This document shows positions 1 to 11,967 of a stretch of 64,000 bases of DNA, one piece after another. The notes under the pieces are model-generated. The model searched no databases. It was given only the letters and a program-made list of their open reading frames with translations, and had not been told where the DNA came from. The stretch spans positions 1 through 64,000 of the forward strand of contig JAPTJF010000136.1 in the NCBI GenBank assembly GCA_029339195.1. Reading direction: 5' to 3'. Positions within the stretch are counted from its first letter, which is position 1. Every line of letters starts with the position of its first letter. The position numbers and the translations under genes are program-made. The stretch comes from Micractinium sp. NFX-FRZ. Taxonomy: Eukaryota > Chlorophyta > Trebouxiophyceae > Chlorellales > Chlorellaceae.

Positions 1-349
1 CCACTGAAGGCATTTTAATAGTGGTGACTGTCACAAGTTTGGCCTGTGTTGCATGGAAGAAGCCAAAGCACAGTTCATGGCGACCGCGCTTTACATCCTT
101 CCGTAAAGATGCCCATCTTTGAAAGAAGCAGCATGCACGTCCACTGCCCAAGATTTAGATCAATTCTGACAAACAAAAAATGCATGTTGAGTGCATGAGG
201 GGTGGCAAGGAGATGCGCACAGCCATGGCGTCGAGCACCCAACGACGGGGCGGGAGAGGGTGCACAGAAATGGGCAGGGTAGGACGCGACTTAGCTTGGG
301 AACCCGCGCGGGTGAGACACCAGGCATGCGAAGCTTGCACACGAGGAAT

Positions 350-890
350 GTCACCGATAACGTCAGCGCAAGCACACAAGCAACCGCCGCGGGCGGGGGG
401 CCCCGGCCCCCGCACCCCCGGGCCCGAGCCGAGGCGGAGGCGCAGCCAGCCCGCAGGGCGCCAGGCAGCACGCACGGCACCGCAGCCACAGAACCCACGA
501 GAGCAACAAGGAGCAGGCCCCGCAACACGGCCGCCCCCGAGCAGGTCCGCCGGCGGCGGCGGGACGGGCGGGACGAGCCCCCCCAAACGAGGCCGCCCCC
601 GCCCGGCGGCCAGGCACATCGCGTGCCACAACCTCTCGCCTCGGACGCCGGAGCCGCCCGGGGGACGAGGGCGTCGCCGCCAAGAAACAAGCAAGATACA
701 TGCGCGGCAGCTTCCGACTTTTTCGGGAAGCGCCCCGCCGCACGCACGCGCCCGCCCCCGCCGCCACGCCCCGACGGGGCCAGCTCCGCCGAAGGCAGCC
801 CGCCGCACGCACGCGGCCAGGGGCACGCGGGCGCGGGCCGCCGAGTGGCGCCGCCGCGGTACACGCGTACCTCTCGCACTGCATACTTTA
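350..890. other. Extremely GC-rich low-complexity block
   Basis: This is a stretch dominated by runs of C and G (GCC/CGC/CCG words) that stays open in several frames on both strands. Composition changes abruptly near 890-900. Translation gives Arg/Pro/Ala/Gly-rich peptides without domains. It could be a CpG-rich regulatory island or a repeat; the sequence alone does not decide. Confidence 0.4.
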
Positions 891-892
891 TA

Positions 893-918
893 TCCGGGGG
901 CCTAATCCGGGGGCCTAA
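893..918. repeat. 13-base direct repeat, two perfect copies
   Basis: The word TCCGGGGGCCTAA occurs twice in immediate tandem at the right edge of the GC-rich block. Confidence 0.8.
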
Positions 919-1591
919 TAACTGTACCTGTGCTGCAGTGAGCATTTTGTGTGGGTTTTCAGTGATTGCAGCGCCCTCGGCGCTGAGGTCAGAAACTGAC
1001 CTGTTTTAGTAAAACTGAATTCTGTGACTAGTTGAATTCTAGTTTGACCAAAACATTTAATTTATTCTCTGTTCATTGCTGCTGCCCATTCCCACGTGCT
1101 GCTCCTCCTGGCAGACAAGCAAGGGCTGTCTTTGTTGGAGCAGCTGTCCCAGTGCTCTGCCTTGACCTGCACATGAATGTGCTGGTTCCTGCCACCGCCG
1201 CTCATTTCGAGCCTCTGTCCGCCTACAAGGCGAGCTCGCGGCTGGGCAATAGCAGGTAAGCAATACCAAAGTTGTAATCTGCGATGCACAACATACGAGT
1301 TGGAGGCGAAGTGGCTTCAATGCATGCATGCGTGCACCGCAACCTGTGACTTGCCCACTGGGCACACATGCCAGAATTGAACCCCTCATGGCAGTGGTGA
1401 TGGCATCGATTGCCAACACCGTGACGTGCAGAACTGATGGCGCTGTAGAGACGCTGTGAATTACAAAAATAACACATTTTACACCAAAATATAGAGGGAA
1501 GGTCTTTGATCAGAACCACCCGAAGGAAACTGTAGGAAGCTGCAAATGCTGAAAGAACGGGTAAAACCGTTGGGAAAAACGCTGGAAAGAT

Positions 1592-1596
1592 TTACA
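1592..1596 (-). terminator. TGTAA polyadenylation signal of the Cu-ATPase gene
   Basis: TGTAA on the minus strand lies about 145 bases past the stop codon. TGTAA is the usual green-algal poly(A) signal. Confidence 0.55.
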
Positions 1597-1738
1597 TCCT
1601 GAGAGCACCAGGCGCAGCCGGTCTCGTGTCGATGCAGGTCTGGTCAATGCTAGAGCAATACTGCCACACGCGTTGAGCCCTGCCCTACTGTTGACGATTC
1701 GACGAGATCACCAGGCTTCAGCCGTGCAGCTCCATCGC

Positions 1739-4700
1739 TCAGTGGGTGAGGATCACCATGTCGCGAAGGACGGGCTTCGGGCGGCGGTACCGGCGCAGCA
1801 GCAGGCTTGAGCAGACGACAGAGACGGAGGAGAGTGCCATGCATGCGCCGGCAACCCACGGTGGCAGCTGCAAGGTCAGGAGTACAGGTGGAAGCAGGCA
1901 CATGTCAAAACTGAGGACTCACAACGGCACTAACAGTCTGCCCGCAAGCAGAGCACAGCGCGCCATGCCCTCTCCCGCACCGGCCACAGCCACCCCCTGC
2001 TCCCTCACCTGCATATGTGTGTAGGGGTAGAAGACGCCTGCTGCCGTGGGGATCATCAACACATTGTAGCCCATGGCCCACACGTAGTTGAGCCGGATGC
2101 GGTTGAAGGTGGTGCGCGAGAGGTCCAGGGCCATCAGCAGATCCTCCTGCATTTGGGCACAGGCATTTGGGAACAGGAAGAGAGAACATGTTGAAGGACA
2201 CTGTGGCCCATGGCCCACAAGTAGTTGAGGCAAAGTCTGGTTGTTTCTTGTTCACGAAATGTCCATCGCCTTGAGCAAATCCTCATGCATAACAGCAAGG
2301 CATGGGCACCACGAGTGCAGAGCGGGGCAAATGCGGGTTGTCAATACTCAAAGTACAGTACACATGTGCGTCTCTTTAATGCTAAGTGCAACAGTGTGCT
2401 TGAAGCGGACATGCAGGCAAGAACATGCAACTGATGCTTGTACGCAGAAGACTTCATTTCTTTGCTTCCGAGGCAAACATGCCTGAAGACAGAGCTCACC
2501 AGGTCTGAGCGCATCAGCACATAGTCAGCCGCCTCAATTGCCACGTCTGCACCATTCAAAGAAATAGGATGTTAGGTTAGACCACCATCGGAGCAGCATC
2601 AAAGCGCGCCTTGGCAGAAGCGGACAAAAGTGCATAGCCTGTGCTTCAGCTTACAACCTGCTACGAGACTGAGTCCCGGCTCTGCTGTTCCGCAGGCCAC
2701 CGCACCTGTGCCGCTGCCCACCGCAATCCCCAGGTCGGCCTGCGCCAATGCTGGGGAGTCGTTTACGCCGTCTCCCACCATTGCCACACCGTGCCGGCGC
2801 GCCGCTTGCAGCGCCTGCGGAGTAAAATTGTCAGTATACGGTGCCTGTGCATGAGAATGATTGAAAACCACCTGTGTGGTCTAAGCCCGTGTCCAGGGCA
2901 CCACAGCTGAACAGGCAACGTCTGCAGCACGAACAAAACACCAACACCAGCCCACCTTCACTTTGTCCACCTTGCCCGCTGGCATGACCTCGGCCGACAC
3001 TTCCGAGATGCCCAGCTGCAGAGAGGAGGGGCAGGTGCCAGGAGGGTGTTGCCACGCTGATGCAAAGAACTTTTTATGGCATAAACCTCGGGCAATCATG
3101 CTTATGCACTGGGCGTGAACAACAGGAGGAGGCTGGACATACAGAGGCGAAAAGAGATACGGTTCTGAAGTGTTTGATGAGTCGTGCGGGTACCTGGTCA
3201 GCAATGGCCCGTGCTGTGCGCCAGTTGTCTCCCGTCAAAAGCACGCATTTCATGCCCATCTGGTGCAGCGCCGCCACAACGCCCCTGCAGCAGAAGACAG
3301 CTTGTTGTCGAATCAACTGCTCCTCAGTGGTATCGAACAATTAAACAGGTTGAGAAGCCGATGTTGTCATTGCAGCAGTTTATATTGCACTGCAAGGCCG
3401 ACTGTTGCCACTGACCACCTTTCTGCTGCAGTGCCGAGAGACAAGCTTTTGCTACCTGTCCAACCTCAGCTGGTTCAGGCTTGATCGAGTCAATGGCGTC
3501 GTAGAAATGCTGATAGGCAGGCAGGCAGGCGGGCAGATAGGCAGACAGGCAGGCTCGAGATAGAGGACTATCGGCGAGAGTACTTGGATGCTAGTTGTAG
3601 TAGCTTCTCACCTGGCCTCAGGCTTGATTGGGTCCATGACGGCAATGATGCCCACCAGCGTCTGCTGCACCGCCACCAGCACACATGTACTGCTGGAGCC
3701 CTGCATCAACAGCATGCCAGGGCAGTGACAGCATGGGATCAGCAGGGTTTCAAAACAGTGCCACAGGGGGGCAGCAAGGTGAAAATGGCACAGCAGGGAG
3801 GCAGAGCACAGGGTGCCCACAGAAGTGGAGCCCTGGGCAGGATCCAGCGGTGCAACTCAGGCACACTGCCTAACAGGGCAAGAGATACGCCCAAGATGAT
3901 TACCCGCTGTGGCGCTGGCAGCAGCAACAACATAATAGCACGATTGCTCAATACAAAATCAGTCGTACCTCCTGTTCACGCATGTACGCCTCTGCTGCTG
4001 GCGGCACCGTGATGCCCGCCGCTGCCATTAGCCGCTTGTTCCCAACCGTCACAAGCACCTCTGTGACCGCCGCTGCTGCTGCACTCAGCGCTGTTAATGT
4101 TGCTGCCCCGCTGCCTGCCCCTGACGAGGGTGAACCAGCCAGCAAGGGACTAGCACCTGCTGCAGGGCCCGACGTGAGCCCATTAGCAGGTGGTGTGGCC
4201 GCTTGGCTGCTGCTGCTGCTGCGCAAGGTTTGCATATGCTGCAGCGCTGCAGTGTTGAGGCCGATGCTGCCTGCCGCCGCTGCCACCGGCGAGGGCAGCT
4301 GCACCCAGCCGCTAATGCCCTGCCCCACAACCACCTCCACTGCGCTGACCTGTAGCATTGGCACAGCCGCACTGCCATGGCTGCGGTAGCCAGAATCTTC
4401 CAGCTTCTTTTCCATCTGCTCCTGCTGCTGGTGCCTCTGCTGCTTCTGCTTCCGCCGGTGCACCAAGTTCAGAATGGCGGCCGCAATGGGGTGCTCGCTG
4501 TGCTGCTCCACAGCTGCTGCCAGCTGCACAATGTCCGGGATTGCCAGCTGCTCATGCAGCACACGCACGTCCACCACATGGGGCTTGCCGGCGGTTAGAG
4601 TGCCTGTCTTGTCAAACACGACAGTCTTGATCCTGCAGCACGACACAGACCAACAGCAGAGGGGTCAAATGGTGAAACATGTCGGATGTTACGGCCGTGG

Positions 4701-7700
4701 GGGTGCCTGTTGGTTCAAGTGAAGCGATGCTTGTCCTGCGAGGCAGCCCAACAAACACAACGAGGGCGGTTGGCAAGCATCAACACATGCGGGCGCGAAG
4801 GCAACACTGCACTTTAGTTCCGACTAAAACATGCACAAGGGCCCAGAATGAGCATGCAGTACAACAGGGTCGTGGCAGGAAATTAATATGTATAGCCCAA
4901 GATGCTGCACCTCCAACCAAATATCAAGCACGAACAACATGCCAGCAGGCACTGCGCAGGCAAATGAAAGGTGCCGCCACAAGCTCCCTGTCGCCGCACC
5001 TGCATGCTCGCTCCAGCGCCTCGCCGCCCTTGATGAGGATTCCGTGCGCGGCACCCACGCCCGTGCCAACCATGACGGCAGTTGGAGTGGCCAGTCCGAG
5101 CGCGCAAGGGCAGGCAATCACAAGGACTGCAGGACGGGAAAGCATCAAGTGCAGCACAGTACAACTCGCGCAAGCAGGCAGGCAGGCAAGGCAGGCAATG
5201 GGGAAGCACAAGCCGAGCAATGCAAGGGCAATTCCAGCCCCACAGTTCATGCACGCTCAAGCGGGACTGCATGCTCGCTGGCAAAGTGCTGTGACTGCTG
5301 CTCCCCACCTGCGATGCCGAACAGCAGGGAGAACAAGAAGACGTTGTGCCCCTGCATCCAGGCAGACAGGCAGGCGGGAGACACAATCACGTGTGTTGCA
5401 ATCTGAAGGTTGGCTCGTGGCTTAAAGAAGCACAGGGTGCGCAGAACACAACACATCGACATCACAAGCAGCATAAGGCAAGCTAACCTAGCAGCTGGCG
5501 AAACCCAAGGACTTTGCATGCTTGCAGTCAATCAAATACAGGGCTACTTGCCTGCGGCAGCCACGTGTCGGGGTACCAGCCTGCTGTGCCCGCCATATAC
5601 CATGCCGTCCAAGTCAGCACCGCCAGCAGGGCGACCATGGGTACAAAGATAGCAGACACGCGATCCGCAAATGCCTGGATGGGCGCCTTGCTGCAAGCCA
5701 GGGACACAACAGCAAAGACCAACGGTGGGAAATGTAACTGGCAGGGAGCCACAACATTGTGGATGGTGCAGCATGATGTGCTGCAGCTACATCAATGCTA
5801 GCTTTTTCTGGTTTCCACATACAAAAAACGGGTGCCCTGCTTGCCTGAGCTGCGCGTTCTCCACTAGTCGCACAATCTGCGCCAGCGCCGTGTCGGCGCC
5901 AACCCTGCCAAGCAAATCAAGTGCAATTTTTAATCAAAGTTCGTACAGCACAGCCAACCAGGCTTGAAAAACGACTTCATAACAGTGCCGCTGTGCACTA
6001 TAGGGCTGACATCAACACTGCCACACAACCCCAATGCTGACCACGTGCCACACTTGCCCCATGCCAGCTGGGCTTACTTGGACGCCTTTATGCGCAGCGG
6101 GCCGCCCACATTCACTGTGCCTCCGATCACAGAGTCGCCCTCCTGCTTGTGCACCGCAGCTGCAGAGGAAATGCAGGGCGCAGAGAGCAGAGAGATGAGG
6201 CGCCGGAGCTTGCACGGCCCAACAGCCTTGCCAAGTTCTACGGTCAAGCATATGGCACGGCCAGAGTGTAGAAAGGAGGAGGAAATAGCTGACTTTTGCT
6301 ATCATACCTGACTCTCCCGTGAGCATGCTCTCGTCTACATATGATGTGCCCTCAACCACGTCACCATCTGTGGGGATGCGAGCTCCGGGCAGCACCTACA
6401 GACAGCAGTGAGCAATGGCTCTCTAGGTAAAACCAGCTGGGCCACTACCAGGGCCACTAAAGGACGGGCAAGATGGCATGTCCATCTCGTTGCCACAAGC
6501 CAACGTGCGCCGCAGCAATCCAGGGCTGCAGGTGCACTGTTGCCAGGCCATGTAGGCGGTGCACACTACATTCACTACGCACTGCGACCACCTGTCAGAG
6601 CGGCTGGCACAATTTGCAGCATGAAAACCACACGCACCTTGAGCACGTCACCCCGATGCACCAACTCTGTGGGCATCTCCCGCTCCTCCAGCACATCTCC
6701 TTTGTCGTTCAGAATGAGCAGCACAGCAGTGGGGGGCGCCAGCTGGCACAGCTTGGTGATCGCGTCAGATGTCCTGCCCTTGGCCTGCACGATTGGGTGC
6801 CAAGCAGCGGCGGCACACCTGGTCACTTGAGCCATTCAGTAGCAGTATAACAGTAGCCGCACACTGCAACGTCAGCCGAGTCCAGGTACGTGCCCATCAG
6901 CACCGACATGATCAGTACAGCAGTGCGCTAGCATAGCAGTACAGTGGCAGTGCAGCGGCAGTACAGCAGCCGTACGCCGCCAACTCACCGCCGACTCCAG
7001 GTACTTGCCCATCAACACCAGCGTGATCAGCATGGCAGCTGTCTCAAAAAAGTCGGTTGGCTTGTACTTGCCATCCATGTGGTGCCGCTGCACAGGCAGG
7101 GAGAATGGGCGGCAGGTGGAGTGAGAAGTTGCCTTGCAACTTCCATTTCACGATGATGGGCACTTTGCCCCACTATGCAAAGTTCATTTGTAATAAAGAG
7201 AATCCCCATGTCACTGTGCAACACTCCACACCACAGCCAGTGCTTCTTCCATGCCCGGGTCACCAGCCCGAGCGCCGCCCTGGCTCCGCCCGGCTCACCC
7301 ACTCACCATGCTGTGGTGCTGCACTGACGGAGAGTAGAGGTACCACCTTGCACCCTGCACTGCCCATGAATTGACTCTCTGCCCATGACCACGGGAACAA
7401 TGCTAACCACGTTTTGCTTACTCACCATCCTGTGGTGGTGAATGATTGAGATGAGGGAGTAGATGTAGGAGGCATTGGTGCCCATGCTCACGAGCACATC
7501 CATGTTGGCGCTGCACGCGTGGAGTCACATGGCAGCCAGTTCGAACATCAAGCAACCAAGAGGCACTGTGACGCGCGTCGAAACCAGCAGGTTAAGTGAA
7601 GCTGCTGAGATGGGTGTGCCACTGGGAATGATGCATCGCCTCTACGGATGTGGCCATCACGTGCAAGCTGATGACTGCAGTTGCTTGCAGAACCACAGTT

Positions 7701-10417
7701 CCTCCTCTCCGCCTGCCTCACCGCCCGTTCTTGAGTGCCATGTAGGCGCCACGGTGGAAACGCCAGCCAATGACATACTGCACCGGCGTGGCCAGTAGGC
7801 ACTTGGCCAGCTGGTCCAGAGGGAAACCCAGGAACTGCGGCAGGGACGGAGAAGGAACGAGGGTAATGAAGGGACGTGGGGACGCGCCCGGGCGGGGGTG
7901 AGAGGAAAATCAAACAGTGCAAGCCGGTGCCAAGGGAAGCCTGTGAGCTGCGTCAGCAGCAAGGCGAGAGGGGGGTACGTGTACAGCAAAGGCAAGAGAA
8001 GGTGGCAGTGCAGCAACAGCGGGCCTGCTTGTCGTCCGACACATTTGGCTGCTGCACTTTCTTGTTTCCTTGATGCAGTATGGACACCTCCTCAACCAGG
8101 CAGCTCCTCAACCCAGCAATGCAGCGGAGCCCACTTGCCAGAGCCCCGCCTCACCATCGTGTGGTAGAGCCACCCCATGCAGGACATGTGAACCGTAACC
8201 ATGGAGACTGCAGGAGGCAGGGCACGGTGCTCAACTTGTCAGTAAGGGGTCAGGAGTGGCATATCAACATAGCCCTAGCAGGCTATGCATGGCCCACCAG
8301 TGTGCAGTGCTGGCAAGGGCCGCAGTGGTCTGCTTGCCAGCGCCAGCGCCCACAAGCACTTACTGATGAAGACGGGCAGGGTGAGCAGGGCAGCATTCCT
8401 GAACTGCCGCCGCCAAACGGCCGTCTCCCGCCGGTTGTTGTCCACAAAGTCTGCAGGAATGTTCATAGCAACAAGGGAACACTTTGGATGTGGTTTCAGG
8501 TGACAGGGCGGAACTCTGGCCCTGTCTACAGAGCTCTGCAATCTAGCAAGTAGCAACTTGACAAGGACCCATGGTACTGCGCACGCACCTAGCCGCTGCC
8601 CTGTGATGGCGCGTGCCGTGAAGCCCACGCCCTCCACAGCCTCCACCAGGTGCCGGGGCCCCGCAATCTCGGGATCATGTTGGACCTGCACGGAGGAAAT
8701 GTCAGAGATGACGACTGGCAGTTGTTTTCCAAGCAATTGTCACATGCATGGCGCTGGAGCCCTGCAATTGGCGGCGCTAACCGGACATACTCTGCAGAGG
8801 TAACGAGGTGAGACATGCATCACCCTCAAAGTGCCTTCAAGCAGGTACACAAGGCCCCTCCAAGCAAGAACACACCCACACCAGTGCATGAGAACGTTGT
8901 AGGGTATTCACTAAAGTACTTCAGCCCTCCCACCTCTGCCACTCCGGACAGCAAGTTGACAGTCACCGCCTGCACGCCTGGCACCGTCTGCAGCGCCGCC
9001 TCCACAGCACCGCTGCAGCTGCTGCACGTCATGCCCTCCACCTGGAGCAGCTGCTGGTGGGACTCGGCAGGCCCTATGACTGCAGTGCAAGGCAAAAAAC
9101 AGGCATACATGCCAGGTTAACACCAGTGCCTCCTGACTCCCTAGGCTGGGGATGCATGCAAGTACGCTCCACTGGGATGCATGCAAGTACGCCCCACTGA
9201 AATCAAGCTTGCCACCAAGCGCCTGCTTAGTTGCATCTTGCGGCACTCACCCGTCGCCTCAAAGCCGCACCCCTCCACAGCCGCTACAAGCTGCCGCTCC
9301 AGGCTCGCACTGCTGCCGCCGCTGGTGGCGATGGCAGTACCGCTGTACCGCACCTCCGCCTGCTGCACTGCCAGGCTGACGGCCGCCGACTTCACGCAAG
9401 GCACCGCAGCCAGTGCTGCCTCCACAGCTGCACAGAACAGAGAGATGGCACGGCTGCTGCTCGTGAGTGTGGGAGGTGGCAAACAGCAGCGCAGAGATGA
9501 AGCAGCGGGATTGAACCAAGCTAGTTTGGATGGCTGGAACCCTATGTAGCATGCCACACACGTCTCTTGACAACCTGCTGCTGCTGCCACCCCAGGCTCA
9601 CACGTACCTGAGGAGCAGGCCGAGCAGTGCATGCCCTGTACTGCCAGCTTCACCGTCTGCATGCCCGAGCTGCCGCTGCCTGGCGCCTCGCTGCGGCGGC
9701 TGACCACCCGTGCAGTGAACCCGCACCCCTCCACGGCAGCTACAACCGCCTCTGCTGTAAGGACTGATGAGTCGACCTTGACGTCTGCTGACTCGTTGAG
9801 AAGCGCCACCTCAGCGCTCAGGACGCCGGGCAGGGCTCTGCGTGGCAGGGAGCCGTGAAAATGCGGGGGTGGTTCCGCAGGGGGTGGGGTGTCAGAGTGG
9901 GGGCGCTGCATTCCCAAGGAGGGCACCGACACTGCTGAGCAGGCCGCGGTGGCTCAGGCAGTGCAAATCAAGTGTTGTGAGGATGAGCCTGGGACACGCA
10001 GATGCTGTGGGAGGGTGAAGGGGCACTTACTTGAGCGCAGCCTCGACTGCTGAAGAGCACGAGCCGCAGTGCATGCCGCTGACCGACAGCTGCGGAACAG
10101 CGGGGGGAGGCAGGGTGGCAGGTGGAGGCGGAGCGGGAACCTTGGCAAGGTGCAACGACCCCAGAAACCGCAGACACCTTGAAACAACCACCGTTTGCGA
10201 GTAAATTTCTGAAGATAGAGAGCGTAGAACTCACCACTAGGTGCAGCACCCCATCAGTGGGTAGCCCGCCAGCTACCGCGGAACGATCCGACTCCTGCTC
10301 GCCTCCCGCCGGCACCAGGCGTGCCAGCTCATTTGCTGCCTCCTGGTCGTCCTCTGTGTGCTTCTTGTACAGATCCCCGCTGTAGCTGCCGCCAAGCCAG
10401 CGCCGCAGGCGCTGCAT
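1739..10417 (-). CDS. Cu(I)-transporting P1B-type ATPase (RAN1/CTP1/CCC2 type), 1113 aa
   Basis: It pumps Cu(I) across a secretory-pathway membrane to load cuproenzymes (role known for the family; location inferred). Exons: 10417-10235, 10089-10031, 9837-9608, 9427-9251, 9079-8934, 8685-8589, 8450-8364, 8207-8155, 7834-7722, 7510-7426, 7087-6989, 6784-6638, 6395-6308, 6159-6078, 5904-5845, 5690-5552, 5351-5309, 5126-5000, 4632-3969, 3700-3612, 3284-3194, 3015-2956, 2814-2706, 2546-2500, 2146-2009, 1867-1739. Three HMA domains carry CxxC at residues 69/72, 152/155 and 235/238. TGES lies at 518-521, CPC at 635-637, DKTGT with phospho-Asp 679, SEHP at 717-720 and GDGVND at 987-992. The TM7-TM8 end matches RAN1. 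The N-domain exon holds an Ala/Ser-rich insertion. ATG 10417 follows an in-frame TGA and no plastid transit peptide is evident. Introns after 5845 and 5552 use GC donors. Confidence 0.95.
2196..2284 (-). repeat. Exon echo: degenerate copy of Cu-ATPase exon 25 in intron 24
   Basis: This is a direct, degenerate copy of the first 87 bases of exon 25 (2146-2060). Both ends align clearly, covering the Glu-Asp-Leu-Leu start and the Val-Trp-Ala-Met-Gly stretch. It has an in-frame TGA and a frameshift, so it is a pseudo-exon. Confidence 0.8.
3464..3498 (-). repeat. Exon echo: copy of the 3' end of Cu-ATPase exon 20
   Basis: The copy keeps the ATCAAGCCTGA core of the exon encoding Asp-Pro-Ile-Lys-Pro-Glu-Ala and lies in the intron just downstream of that exon. 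The GT donor is displaced. Confidence 0.6.
6874..6922 (-). repeat. Exon echo: copy of the 3' end of Cu-ATPase exon 11
   Basis: About 40 of 49 positions agree by eye with 6988-7038, the end of the exon encoding [10 protein letters not shown]. It sits in the following intron and the GTGAGT donor is destroyed. Confidence 0.85.
7307..7354 (-). repeat. Exon echo or cassette exon in Cu-ATPase intron 10
   Basis: These are 48 bases bounded by a good acceptor (GTGCAG) and donor (GTGAGT) and open in phase 0. They resemble the end of exon 10 (Tyr-x-Tyr-Ser, His-His-x-Met, then GTGAGT). Inclusion would add 16 residues to the loop before the Thr-Asp-Phe-Phe segment. The main model leaves it out. Confidence 0.5.
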
Positions 10418-11042
10418 TGGGCGCTGTCAGCCGGTGCTGCGGCGGCGGCGTACGCGGTGCCAGCGCCCGCCCAACGCTCCTGTGCGCGGCCTTGGCGGGC
10501 TGTCTGCAAGAACCTGCTTTTCGCACGCCACTCTGAAACGAGTCGAGGCCCCGAGCCGCGGAGGGACGCTGGCAGTCTGGCAGAGAGCGCCTTGTCCTTT
10601 CTGGGGTGCCGGCAGGGCTGGGGCTAAGGACATTCAACAGTGCTGCTCTGAGCGACGCGTATCAAACACATTGGAGGGCCGGGAGCTTCCTTGAGCCTTC
10701 CACTGCAGCATGCGCAGCAGGCCAGCGGGGCGAGTTGTGTTGCGGCAAAATCCTGCTTCCGGCATATGCATCCGTTCCCTCCAACGACATTCAAAAGTAA
10801 TACGTGTCCTCTGGTGAGTGAGCAACACACGGCTCGCCGATGCAGCCTGCTTCTGCCGCTGTTTCCGCCGCTGAGGCCCGGCGCGGTCTCCATCTGTGCT
10901 GATGCCGCGGGAGGCTGGACCACGGTGCTGTCGCTGTCTCGCTGTGTGGCGGGCCACTGCTGCCGCTGTTGTTGCCGCCACCCCCGCCGCCGTCGCTGCC
11001 ACCACTCTGGTCGTCTGCAGGTGTTTCAATGGTGGCGGCAGC
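10418..11042. promoter_or_regulatory. Shared upstream region of the divergent Cu-ATPase and LYR genes
   Basis: These are 625 bases between two head-to-head start codons. I see no further gene. Promoters of both genes must lie here or within the first exons (inference). No TATA box stands out. Confidence 0.55.
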
Positions 11043-11888
11043 ATGATCGACAAGAGCCAGTTCTCTGTTCTCAAGGTGTTGAGCAGGGGCATCGCAGCAG
11101 TTTACAGGGTGCTGGAGCTCGCCTGCCGTCGGTGAAAGACACCATTTCACAGATATGCAGGTGGTGGGCTCGCTCTGCTACTGGCCTCGTGCCAACAGCC
11201 TGCACGTCTCTGTGTCCCTGCTCCACTGTGCCGCCCTATGCAGCTCTACCGCGACTGCCTGCGCCTCGCCGACTACATTAGTACGCAGGTGGGCACCCTG
11301 GTCCACACTGTCGAAATGTTTACGGATGCCTGCCCTGTGCCGCATCACCAGCCCTGCGTGCAGTATTCCGTAAGCTCAACTGCCGCCTGACCATGCTGTG
11401 TGCTGCAGGGTGGAAACCGCCGTATTCTGCGGGACCAGGTGCGCCAGGCCTTTAAGAAGAACAAGGACGAGACTGACCCAGAGAAGATTGAGGAGCAGAA
11501 GGAGGCGTGAGTGCTACTTGTGTGGTTGCTGTTCGGGGACGGGTGTGGAAGCGGGGGCAGCCGGAGATGATTGAGAGCAGAGCAAGGCGTTTGTGCCCTT
11601 CAGTAGTTGTCTATTTTTTTGGGAGGAGGGCGGGGAAGGACGAGACGGACCCAGAGACGTCCGCAGCGCACCCCTGGCTGTGGGATTCCCGCCTTGCCTG
11701 CTGCCCAGGCTGTCTGCTTCCATGCCGTGGCTGCAGAGGCGTTGTAGCCTGAGCACTGGATGCTCCTCCCGTCTTCCCCGCATCTGGCCTGCAGAGCTGT
11801 GCGTGGCCTGAGCAATTACATGTTCCACGAGGCCCAGCGCCTGGCCAAGGAAGAAGTGCAGAAGGGGCACGACAAGTTTGACGGCTGA
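11043..11888 (+). CDS. LYR-motif (Complex1_LYR family) protein, 89 aa
   Basis: Small LYR proteins act in mitochondria as assembly factors for Fe-S clusters or respiratory complexes, usually bound to acyl carrier protein. The specific partner cannot be told here. Exons: 11043-11075, 11244-11288, 11409-11506, 11795-11888. Splicing joins the first two exons so that Leu-Tyr-Arg falls at residues 12-14, followed by a charged helical region (Phe-Lys-Lys-Asn-Lys, Glu-Thr-Asp-Pro-Glu-Lys) typical of the family. The length of 89 residues fits. The gene ends only 79 bases before the Der GTPase start, with no TGTAA between. Intron 3 carries two echoes of exon 3. Confidence 0.85.
11558..11597 (+). repeat. 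Exon echo: LYR exon 3 end, copy 1
   Basis: Aligns with the end of exon 3 around Glu-Lys-Ile-Glu-Glu-Gln (GAGATGATTGAG versus GAGAAGATTGAG), in the intron directly after it. Confidence 0.65.
11635..11659 (+). repeat. Exon echo: LYR exon 3, copy 2
   Basis: Near-identical to 11463-11487 (AAGGACGAGAC, then GACCCAGAGA), in the same intron as copy 1. Confidence 0.8.
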
Positions 11889-11967
11889 AACAACACACAC
11901 TTTCCGTCGCACGTTTTCCCCAAGTTTTTCTTTCGACTAGACTACGCTACCCATCACAACTACAACA

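Larger units (their letters stand above)
1..1591. other. 3' flank of the Cu-ATPase gene, no gene modelled
   Basis: I see no gene that I can support here. The overlapping open frames between about 155 and 1009 are a by-product of a very GC-rich, stop-poor block. They lack recognisable motifs and splice signals. From about 900 onward base composition returns to that of the other intergenic regions. Confidence 0.5.

Noticed and set aside
155..1009. Several long overlapping open frames on both strands
   Set aside because: They are open only because the block is GC-rich. Low-complexity peptides, no domains, no consistent splice pattern.
10440..10455. GTAC core (possible copper-response element) upstream of the Cu-ATPase
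   Set aside because: A four-base core occurs by chance very often. One copy near the start codon is not evidence of copper regulation.
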